From Ferrithrix thermotolerans DSM 19514 (lineage in GTDB: Bacteria > Actinomycetota > Acidimicrobiia > Acidimicrobiales > CAIXPF01), in contig CAMDQT010000006.1 of assembly GCA_945906305.1 (NCBI GenBank), positions 61,916 to 125,915 of the forward strand: a stretch of 64,000 bases of DNA, in the 5' to 3' direction. Numbering within the stretch: the stretch's first letter is position 1; each line of letters starts with the position of its first letter. Positions 44,056 to 51,376 of the stretch are shown piece after piece. The notes under the pieces were generated by a model. That model saw nothing but the letters and a program-made list of their open reading frames with translations, did not search any database and was not told the DNA's origin. A program made the translations under genes and the position numbers.

Positions 44056-45060
44056 GTGGCACCTTCATTTCGTCTCGGGCTCATGTACGACTGCCGGATC
44101 CGGCCCGGTAGCAACGTGTCCATGCGAGACGTCTATGCCGGCGTGGTCAACCAAACTGCCATGGCGGACAAGCTCGGCTTCGACTTCGTGTGGTTCACCG
44201 AACACCACTTCGTGCAAGACGGCTATCTGCCCGCCTTCCAGCCCATGGCCGGCGCGGTGGCCGCGGTAACGGAACGTATCCGCATCTCCAACGACATCGC
44301 CCTGCTGCCGCTGTACCACCCCATCCGCCTAGCGGAAGAGCTCGCGGTCCTGGACCAACTCTCCAACGGACGCATGGAGTTCGGCATCGGCATGGGTTAC
44401 GTGCCCAAGGAGTTCGAGGCGTTCGGCCACTCGGTACGCCACCGGGTCTCCCTCACCGAGGAGGCCATCGAGATCATGAAACAGGCCTGGGGCGACGGGC
44501 CGGTGAACTTCTCCGGCAAGCGCTACCAGATCAGCGGGGTCGAAGTGTTCCCCAAGCCGATCCAACCTGGTGGCCCGCCGCTGTGGATCGCAGCCATGAA
44601 GGAGGCGGGGGCCCTACGCGCCGCTCGGTTCGGAACCCACCTCTTGCCCCAGGGCAACCGGGCCGAGGTTCTCGACCCTTGGCGCCGAGAGCTTCTGGCG
44701 ACGGGACGCGACCCCGAGCAGTTCCGGGTTGGGGTGGCCCGAGGCATCCTCGTCACCGACGACCCCGAGCGGGACTGGCCCGCCATTCGCGACGCCGAAC
44801 GCTACAAAATGGGGGTCTACGAGCGGTTCTTCGCCGAGACACCGGACACGTACACCTTTGCCAAACGCGACGCCAAACCCATCCCGCAGACGTGGATCGT
44901 GGGCGACGCCAACCATGTGGTGAACGAGATCAACGCGTTTCGCGCCGAGTACGGCGTGACCGACATCGGCATGGCTGGCCTTCCCCCGGGCATCCATCCC
45001 GAGTTCATGGCCGCCAACCTCGAACGCATCGCCACGCAGGTCTTACCCCGACTGCGCTGA
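44056..45060 (+). CDS. LLM-class flavin-dependent oxidoreductase
   Basis: Luciferase-like oxidoreductase of 334 residues. The start is a GTG at 44056 giving APSFRLGLMYDCRI; an ATG at 44083 is a second option. Family marks are FVWFTEHHFVQDGYLPAF, ISNDIALLPLYHPIRLAEEL and GRMEFGIGMGYVPKEFEAFG. It follows the phosphorylase-like gene by 34 nt, so it may belong to the same operon. Its 3' end overlaps the convergent MFS gene by 18 nt. The substrate is unknown. Confidence 0.92.
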   Translation: MAPSFRLGLMYDCRIRPGSNVSMRDVYAGVVNQTAMADKLGFDFVWFTEHHFVQDGYLPAFQPMAGAVAAVTERIRISNDIALLPLYHPIRLAEELAVLDQLSNGRMEFGIGMGYVPKEFEAFGHSVRHRVSLTEEAIEIMKQAWGDGPVNFSGKRYQISGVEVFPKPIQPGGPPLWIAAMKEAGALRAARFGTHLLPQGNRAEVLDPWRRELLATGRDPEQFRVGVARGILVTDDPERDWPAIRDAERYKMGVYERFFAETPDTYTFAKRDAKPIPQTWIVGDANHVVNEINAFRAEYGVTDIGMAGLPPGIHPEFMAANLERIATQVLPRLR

Positions 45061-46314
45061 ACGTTCTGCGGGGATATAGCTGTGCCAGCCGGAGGCGAAT
45101 ATGGCCGCCCCGAACACGGCGGACAACGCCGCCAGCGCGTACGCCGCGAGATACCCGCCGGCATGATCGTGGACCCAGCCCAGCGCGAAGGGCCCGATGG
45201 CCACCCCACCGGTGACCACCAGCTGTGATGCGGCGAAGATCTTGGCATAGGAACCAGGCCCGAAGTACTCCGAGAGCAGCAGCGGGTGAAGCAACAAGGT
45301 GTTGCCCACGGTCAGCCCGGTCAGCACCGACGCCACCAACAACGCCGGTCGGCTGTAGGACACCGCCACCGCGGCCCATCCCAACCCCTGTGCGGTGTAG
45401 CACCCAACGGCGAAACGACGGCTGCCGATGCGACTCGCCAAGGACGCTCCGGCCAAGCGTCCGGCCAGGCCCATGATCGTCACCAGCATCAAACACAGCC
45501 GACCCGTCGCCTCGTCGGTCCGTGATGAGGCGGCATTGAACAGTTGGGCGATGCCACCAACCTGGGCCAATTGGGAGAACACCAGCGTCGCGGTCACCGT
45601 CATGAACGCCCGCGAACGAATGGCGAGGGCGTAATCCCAGCTAGCGGCGGCCATCACCCGTGCCCCGGGCAAGGGGTCGGCATCACCGTCGGGCCGCAAT
45701 CCCATGGCCAGCGGATCGGGCCGCAACAACAGCAACGGGATCGGAATGGCCAGCAACAGGTAGAGCAGCCCGAGCTTCGGCATGGCCGCAGCCAGTCCCT
45801 GTCGACTAATGATCCACGACGCCAAGGGCGCCACCAACAGACCACCGGTGGTAAGCCCGGAAATGGCGAGGGCCAGCGCACCGGCACGACGGCGATGAAA
45901 CCACCGGGTGACCAAGGTGGTGCCCACCACCAGTGAGTTCAGCGACGTGGAGCAACCCAACAGGGCGTACAGGGCGTAGATCTGCCACACCTCGGTGGCC
46001 GAACCGAGCAGCGCCAAAGCTGTCGCCGCGCCTACGGCACCGATGAGAATCATCGGCCGTGGGTCGCGGCGATTGACCTGGCGAGCCACCACCAGACCGA
46101 TGGGCCCGCCCAACGCGTAGGACAGCGCGGTCGCCCCCGAGATGGCGGCAATGGAGAACCCGCGCTCGTTGACAAGGGCGCGGAGGTACACCGATAGGCC
46201 GTAAAAGGCCAAGCCAGATACCGGCAGGCACAGCACGAAAACGCCAGCCACCACGAACCAGCCGTAAAAGAACGGAAGCCGTGCGACCCTGGAGGGGACC
46301 GCAACGTCGCTCAC
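45043..46314 (-). CDS. MFS transporter, monocarboxylate-type
   Basis: Twelve-helix permease of 423 residues, with FYGWFVVAGVFVLCLPVSGL for helix 1 and TALSYALGGPIGLVVARQVN after helix 2. FHRRRAGALALAISG is the central loop, as in the oxalate/formate and monocarboxylate groups. The stop region overlaps the convergent LLM gene, and the start overlaps the stop of the DUF3237-like gene by 4 nt (46311-46314). It probably imports an organic acid. Confidence 0.87.
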   Translation of the reverse strand: MSDVAVPSRVARLPFFYGWFVVAGVFVLCLPVSGLAFYGLSVYLRALVNERGFSIAAISGATALSYALGGPIGLVVARQVNRRDPRPMILIGAVGAATALALLGSATEVWQIYALYALLGCSTSLNSLVVGTTLVTRWFHRRRAGALALAISGLTTGGLLVAPLASWIISRQGLAAAMPKLGLLYLLLAIPIPLLLLRPDPLAMGLRPDGDADPLPGARVMAAASWDYALAIRSRAFMTVTATLVFSQLAQVGGIAQLFNAASSRTDEATGRLCLMLVTIMGLAGRLAGASLASRIGSRRFAVGCYTAQGLGWAAVAVSYSRPALLVASVLTGLTVGNTLLLHPLLLSEYFGPGSYAKIFAASQLVVTGGVAIGPFALGWVHDHAGGYLAAYALAALSAVFGAAIFASGWHSYIPAERSAQSG

Positions 46315-46730
46315 TGCAGCGCGTAGACCTCGTAGGTCGGGCCCTCGGCGCCGATCGTGCCGATGCCCACTGCCTGGACGTTGTTCAGCCAGGCGTAACG
46401 CTCGTCGCCGGTCTCGAAGTACGGAGCACTGCGAGCCTGGCCGTCCACGAGGATGCCGCCGTAGAACATGTAGATAACGGCGTCGTCGTCGGTCACGAGC
46501 ACCAGGCGCACGTCGAGGCGGAAGGACTTGTCCGCCCGTACGGTGACCCAGTCTCCGCCCGTCACCGGGGCTACGGTGCCACGGACCTTCGGACCCTCGA
46601 AGGTTCCGCTGGCCACCGCAGCAATGATCCGACGACCGGCCGGGCCACCACGCACCTGGTAGGCGGCGGAGGTATCGGCCTGTAGGGCCAGGGTGAAAAG
46701 ATGCTCGACCGGGAGCGAACTAGCTGCCAT
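46311..46730 (-). CDS. DUF3237-family protein
   Basis: Protein of 139 residues of the DUF3237 type, with RRIIAAVASGTFEGPKVRGT then TGGDWVTVRADKSFRLDVR and a final RYAWLNNVQAVGIG. The domain is a small beta-barrel of unknown function that often sits beside carriers or oxidoreductases in degradation operons. ATG 46730 gives the conserved N-terminus; the longer frame upstream is rejected. The overlap with the following MFS gene points to co-translation. Confidence 0.83.
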   Translation of the reverse strand: MAASSLPVEHLFTLALQADTSAAYQVRGGPAGRRIIAAVASGTFEGPKVRGTVAPVTGGDWVTVRADKSFRLDVRLVLVTDDDAVIYMFYGGILVDGQARSAPYFETGDERYAWLNNVQAVGIGTIGAEGPTYEVYALQ

Positions 46731-46815
46731 GGTCGGCACCGTAGCCGCTGGTCGGTCCATACCCATCAGCATGTTCACGTCGAATCCGCGTTGACCACAA
46801 CCCCGCAGGGCCTCG

Positions 46816-48078
46816 CTACCCCGTTCGGGCGGGCGTCGCGTTGTGCAGCGCCAGCGCCAACAACACGAAAGACCCCACGGCGATCGCCATCGCCAGGGCC
46901 TGTGCCACCAGATAGGTACCGGTGACATCGATCAGCCATCCCGCCGCCGGTGGCCCTCCGAGCGCCCCGATGCCCGACCCCGTGTAGAGCAGGCCAACCG
47001 TGCCACCGAGTCCCATTACCCCGAACAAGTGGGCCGCCACGGCCGGCGCGAGCGCCACGTAGCCGCCATAGGAGACGCCCAGGAGCAGAGCGAACACCAC
47101 CAGCAGAGCGAAAGAACCACCGGCGAAAATCCACACCGCGAAGCTGGCGCACAGCGAGAGAAAGCAGATCTGGTACAGCCGCAGCACGCCGAGACGGCCA
47201 CCGAGGGCGCCCAGTACCACCCGGCCAGACATGCTGCCGATGCCGAGCACCGACACCAGCGTGGCCGCCGTCGTTTTCGCGATGCCATGCTCCTCCGCGT
47301 AGCGAATGAGGAAAACGAACGGCACAAACAACGCCAGGCCCATGAACACCCCCGACAGGTACAGCAGCCGGAAGCTCCGTCGACCGAACAGCTCCCGCCA
47401 GCTCGGAGCCGGTCCACCACCCTTCGTCAACGGCGCGCGTTTGGCCAGTCCGGTGGCCAGCAAGAGCCCGACCGCAACGATGACCGCCAGGATGCGATAG
47501 GTGTCGCGCCAGCCGTAGGCATCGATCAAGCGACGCGCCAGGGGCGCCCCCACGACGGTGCCAAATCCCACCCCGGCCGATGCCAGCCCCAGCGCATGGG
47601 CTCGGTGGCGCTCGAACCAGCCACTCACCAACGTCACAAGGGGCACATAGCCACACGCAACGCCGACCCCGACACTGACCCCGTAGGTGAGGTAGCCGAC
47701 CTCCATGCGATTGACGTAGGACGTGGCCCACAACCCACCGGCGATGAACACCCCAGCCGCCACCGCCAACGGTCGTGGGCCGACACGGTCGGCCAGCTTG
47801 CCCGTGAACGCCCCGAGGACAAACAGAAAGAAGATCGTCAGCGAGAAGATGAACGCAATGGAGCCCTTGCCCGCACCGAAATCCTCGGCCATGGCGCCGA
47901 AGAAGGACCCGAACGAATAGACCACGCCGAACATGCAGCTCAGCGCCATGGCCACCCCGGCCACCACGAACCAGCCCCGAGCCGAGTCCACCCGATCCCC
48001 GGGGGCGCGAACGTCGAGTGGCGGCTCGTCGACTATGTCAGGCGCAGCAGTTGCCCGCCCCGACCCATCAGTTGCCAT
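46816..48078 (-). CDS. MFS transporter, monocarboxylate/oxalate-formate type
   Basis: Permease of 420 residues, the same length as and clearly related to the carrier at 38956-40218. Helix 1 reads MFGVVYSFGSFFGAMAEDFG and is followed by IAFIFSLTIFFLFVLGAFTG and GKLADRVGPRPLAV. The first 30 residues are a cytosolic, acidic extension. A further upstream frame exists but ATG 48078 is preferred. It is 14 nt downstream of msrB on the same strand, so they may share a transcript. Substrate unknown. Confidence 0.88.
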   Translation of the reverse strand: MATDGSGRATAAPDIVDEPPLDVRAPGDRVDSARGWFVVAGVAMALSCMFGVVYSFGSFFGAMAEDFGAGKGSIAFIFSLTIFFLFVLGAFTGKLADRVGPRPLAVAAGVFIAGGLWATSYVNRMEVGYLTYGVSVGVGVACGYVPLVTLVSGWFERHRAHALGLASAGVGFGTVVGAPLARRLIDAYGWRDTYRILAVIVAVGLLLATGLAKRAPLTKGGGPAPSWRELFGRRSFRLLYLSGVFMGLALFVPFVFLIRYAEEHGIAKTTAATLVSVLGIGSMSGRVVLGALGGRLGVLRLYQICFLSLCASFAVWIFAGGSFALLVVFALLLGVSYGGYVALAPAVAAHLFGVMGLGGTVGLLYTGSGIGALGGPPAAGWLIDVTGTYLVAQALAMAIAVGSFVLLALALHNATPARTG

Positions 48079-48092
48079 TCCCGAGAGGTATT

Positions 48093-48536
48093 TCAGCCGA
48101 TGGACTTGGGTTCGAGGCGCAGACAGACCGAGTTGATGCACCAGCGCTGATCGGTCGGGGTGCGATAGCCCTCCCCCTCGAAAACGTGGCCGAGGTGCGA
48201 ACCACAACTCTGACAGCGGGCCTCGACACGGGGGTATCCGAGGAGGTGGTCAACCAGCAGCACCACCGCGTCGCTCTCGGTCGGGGCGTAGAAGGACGGC
48301 CAACCGCAGCCGCTGTGAAACTTGGCGTCGCTGCGGAACAGCTCGGCCTCACAGGCCCGGCAGTGGTAGACGCCTTCGGTCTCGGTGTTCTCGTACTCGC
48401 CGCTGTACGGCGGCTCGGTGCCGGCCTGGCGCAACACGTGGTATGCCAAGGGTTCCAACGTGGAACGCAGCTCAGCGTCGTCGAGCTGAACCGGGTACGG
48501 CGAACCGTCGGGCTGCAGCTTGGGTAGCTCGTGCAT
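48093..48536 (-). CDS. msrB: Peptide-methionine (R)-S-oxide reductase MsrB
   Basis: Methionine-R-sulfoxide reductase of 147 residues that repairs oxidised methionine. It has four zinc-binding cysteines in two CxxC pairs (C59/C62, C108/C111), the SGCGWPSF motif at 75-82, SHLGHVF at 113-119 and the catalytic Cys133 in RWCINSVCLRL. ATG 48536 is preceded by GAGG (5 nt spacing). The long upstream frame is not used. It is divergent from the CoA-transferase gene at 48655. It might protect against peroxide by-products of the many flavin oxidases, which is inference. Confidence 0.95.
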   Translation of the reverse strand: MHELPKLQPDGSPYPVQLDDAELRSTLEPLAYHVLRQAGTEPPYSGEYENTETEGVYHCRACEAELFRSDAKFHSGCGWPSFYAPTESDAVVLLVDHLLGYPRVEARCQSCGSHLGHVFEGEGYRTPTDQRWCINSVCLRLEPKSIG

Positions 48537-48654
48537 GGAAACCTCAACGCGTTGACGAAATGGGGTGGTGACACCAAGCCTAGAGCCCGCGCCCTGCCGC
48601 GGGCACCCGGACCAGCCGCGTCCGGGTGAGCCGTTCGGACCGTAACCTGCGTGC

Positions 48655-49860
48655 GTGCTGCTCTCCGGTATCCGCGTCCTCGATCTGACCCAGTATGTGT
48701 CCGGCCCGTCCTGTACCCGCCTGCTCGCCGCCTTGGGGGCCGACGTGATCAAGGTCGAGCTCGGCCCCGGCGGCGACCCCTCTCGCACCCTTCCCGTGGT
48801 ACGAGAGGGCCGAAGCGCCTACTACGTGCAGCAGAATCGTGGGAAGCGCTCCCTCGGCATCGACTTCACCCGCGCCGCCGCGGTCGCGCTCATCGCGGAG
48901 CTCGCCGGACACTGTGACGTGCTCGTGGAGAACTTCGGCCCCGGGGTCCTGGCCCGGCGCGGCCTTGATGAGGCCACGCTGCGGGCGGCACACCCGCGGC
49001 TGGTCTATGCCTCCATCAGCGGCTTCGGCCGCACCGGTTCGCTGGCCAACCTGCCCGGCTATGACCTGATCGGCCAGGCCTTCAGCGGCATGATGTACCT
49101 CACCGGCGAGCCCAACGGGGCGCCCCAGGCCACCGGCTCACCCATCGCCGACTTCGCCGCAGGCATGACCACCTTCGCCTCGATCGGCCACGCGCTGTAC
49201 GCCCGGGAGCGCACCGGACTGGGCCAGTTCATCGACGTGTCGCTCGTCGAGCCGCTGGTGTACATGCACTCCATTGCGGTGATGGCACCGAGCGCCAGCC
49301 TGGGTACCTTCCGTCATGAACGTTCCGGCCGACACTTCGGCGCCGTCACACCTTCCGGTACCTTCCGCGGCCCGCAAGGTTGGCTGGTCCTTCAGGTGCT
49401 CGACCCGCAGTGGCCCCGGATGTGTGCCGCCATGGGCCGCCCGGAGCTAGCCACCCACCCCGATTACGCCTCCACCGCGGCGCGCGCCGCGAGAGCGGAC
49501 TCCATCAACGAGATGGTGGAGAACTGGATGGGAAGCTTTCCCTCCGACGCGGCGCTGCTCGCCCACCTCGAGGCCCACCGGCTGCCGGCGGCGCCGGTGA
49601 TCGACCCTGGAACCGCCCCCGACCATCCGTGGTTCCGTGAACGTGGTGCCGTGGTGGACGTGCACGACGAAATCCTCGGCCAGATCGCCGTGACCGGCCT
49701 CCCGATGCACCTCAGCGACGTGCCGGCCGCACCGGTGGATCAACCTGCCCCCTTCTTCGGCCAGCACAACGCCGAGGTCCTCGCCGAGGTGCTGGGCTAC
49801 GACCCGGCGCGCATCAGCGCCCTCGCCGAAGCGGGCGTCGTGCTCTCCGGCCGCTTCTAA
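48655..49860 (+). CDS. CaiB/BaiF family III CoA-transferase
   Basis: CoA-transferase of 401 residues. The N-terminal signature is IRVLDLTQYVSGPSCTRLLA, followed by NRGKRSLGID. The catalytic Asp166 is in SPIADFAAGM, and GLGQFIDVSLVE follows. Start GTG 48655, weak ribosome site. It precedes an MFS carrier and the double CoA-transferase on the same strand (73 and 96 nt gaps), which suggests a common uptake and activation unit. The acid transferred is unknown. Confidence 0.93.
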   Translation: MLLSGIRVLDLTQYVSGPSCTRLLAALGADVIKVELGPGGDPSRTLPVVREGRSAYYVQQNRGKRSLGIDFTRAAAVALIAELAGHCDVLVENFGPGVLARRGLDEATLRAAHPRLVYASISGFGRTGSLANLPGYDLIGQAFSGMMYLTGEPNGAPQATGSPIADFAAGMTTFASIGHALYARERTGLGQFIDVSLVEPLVYMHSIAVMAPSASLGTFRHERSGRHFGAVTPSGTFRGPQGWLVLQVLDPQWPRMCAAMGRPELATHPDYASTAARAARADSINEMVENWMGSFPSDAALLAHLEAHRLPAAPVIDPGTAPDHPWFRERGAVVDVHDEILGQIAVTGLPMHLSDVPAAPVDQPAPFFGQHNAEVLAEVLGYDPARISALAEAGVVLSGRF

Positions 49861-49933
49861 ACCCGCCCGCGCCGCTTGCCGGACCATCACGGCCACCTGC
49901 GGACCGCCCTACGCTGCGGCGGCGAGGGGGACG

Positions 49934-51280
49934 ATGATGCAGACATCGACGCAGATGCAGACACGGGGCCAACGGATCTACTACGGCTGGGTGGTGGCCT
50001 GGACGGCGTTCGGTGTTCTAAGCCTCACCTATGGCGTGCAGTTCAGTTTCGGCGTGTTGCTGCCCTCCATCGCCCAGGACCTGGGTATCTCGCGTACTGC
50101 GGCCTCGTTGTGTTTCTCCGTCTATGTCTTCGTCTACAGCGCCCTATCGAGCTACTCCGGCTCGTTGACAGACCGGCGCGGCCCGCGCCTAGTCCTCGTC
50201 CTTGGTGCCGTACTGCTGGGTACCGGGTACGGTCTCAGTGCCCTGGCGCAAACCCAATGGCAGCTGTTCATCACCCTGGGACTGATCGCCGCGGCGGGCA
50301 TGTCTGCATCCTTCGTGCCCTGCAATGCCACCGTGGTGCGCTGGTTCCTGCGCCGACGGGGTCAGGCGTTGAGCATCTCTACCAGCGGCGGCAGCTTCGC
50401 CGCGGTGGCCATGCCGCTGCTGATGGGCTGGCTGATCAGCTACACGAGCTGGCGGGTGCTCTACGGCGTGATGGCGCTCGTCGTGTTCATCGGGCTCTTG
50501 ACCGCCTCGAGGCTCATGGCGGCGTCACCCGAGGCCAAGGGTCTGAGCATCGATGGCGAGTCGGGTCGCCGCGGCGACCTAACCCTCACGCCGGGCGGGC
50601 CAGACCCGACCGGCGCAGCGGCGCAGCCGCAGAAGGTCGCGCTCACCACCGAAGAGCCGTCGCTCAGCCGGCGGGAGGCCATGCGGACCCCCGTGTTCTG
50701 GATCATCGCCGGGATCTTCCTGTGCACGTGGCTGGTGGTATTCCTACCTATGGTCCATCTGTCGCCATTCGCCCGCGGTCTGGGGGCGTCACCAGGCCTG
50801 GCCGCGGCCATGGTCAGCTCGGTGGGCGTCGGCGGCCTCGTGGGTCGCACCCTTACCGGCACCGTGTCGGACCGCATGGGCGCAGAAACCACCCTGGCCA
50901 TCGTGCTGAGCGTGCAGGTGTTGGCCTTTGTCGTCTTCGCCACCAGTCACAGCATGGCCACCTTGTTCCCGGCCGCGGCGGCGTTCGGTTTCGGCTACGG
51001 GGGGACCACGACCGTTTTTCCGGCCATCGTCGGGGACCGGTTCGGCCGAGCCCATGCCGGGGCCATCGTCGGGTTGTTGTTCGCTGGAGCCGGCTCGCTC
51101 GCCGCGGTCGGCCCGTTCATGGCGGCGTGGATCTACGACTCGACAGGCAGCTACCGCCCGGCCTTCGTGTTGTCCGCGGCGGCGAACGCAGTGGGACTGA
51201 TTCTGGTGTTCGTACTACGAAGCACCGCTATGCGCGGTCAACGCACCGCGCCGCACCGTGGGAACTTGGCGCCGGGCTGA
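49934..51280 (+). CDS. MFS transporter, oxalate/formate or monocarboxylate type
   Basis: Twelve-helix permease of 448 residues, with helix 1 LSLTYGVQFSFGVLLPSIA, then FVYSALSSYSGSLTDRRGPR and, after helix 3, the RRRGQALSISTSGGSFAAVA loop of the OFA group. ATG 49934 has GAGGGGG nearby. Located between two CoA-transferase genes on the same strand, it is a good candidate for importing the acid they activate. The third MFS of this kind in the window. Confidence 0.9.
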   Translation: MMQTSTQMQTRGQRIYYGWVVAWTAFGVLSLTYGVQFSFGVLLPSIAQDLGISRTAASLCFSVYVFVYSALSSYSGSLTDRRGPRLVLVLGAVLLGTGYGLSALAQTQWQLFITLGLIAAAGMSASFVPCNATVVRWFLRRRGQALSISTSGGSFAAVAMPLLMGWLISYTSWRVLYGVMALVVFIGLLTASRLMAASPEAKGLSIDGESGRRGDLTLTPGGPDPTGAAAQPQKVALTTEEPSLSRREAMRTPVFWIIAGIFLCTWLVVFLPMVHLSPFARGLGASPGLAAAMVSSVGVGGLVGRTLTGTVSDRMGAETTLAIVLSVQVLAFVVFATSHSMATLFPAAAAFGFGYGGTTTVFPAIVGDRFGRAHAGAIVGLLFAGAGSLAAVGPFMAAWIYDSTGSYRPAFVLSAAANAVGLILVFVLRSTAMRGQRTAPHRGNLAPG

Positions 51281-51376
51281 ACACCGCCACCACGGCCCGT
51301 CACGTTGCTTTCGGGCGGCGCCGCAGCGGCTGAGCTGACAGACTCCTTGCCACCGGGATGCCCGGGAGGGGGGACC

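Noticed and set aside
48585..48604. GCCCGCG/CGCGGGC stem between msrB and the CoA-transferase
   Set aside because: Seven GC pairs are easily formed by chance in this DNA and it lacks further support.
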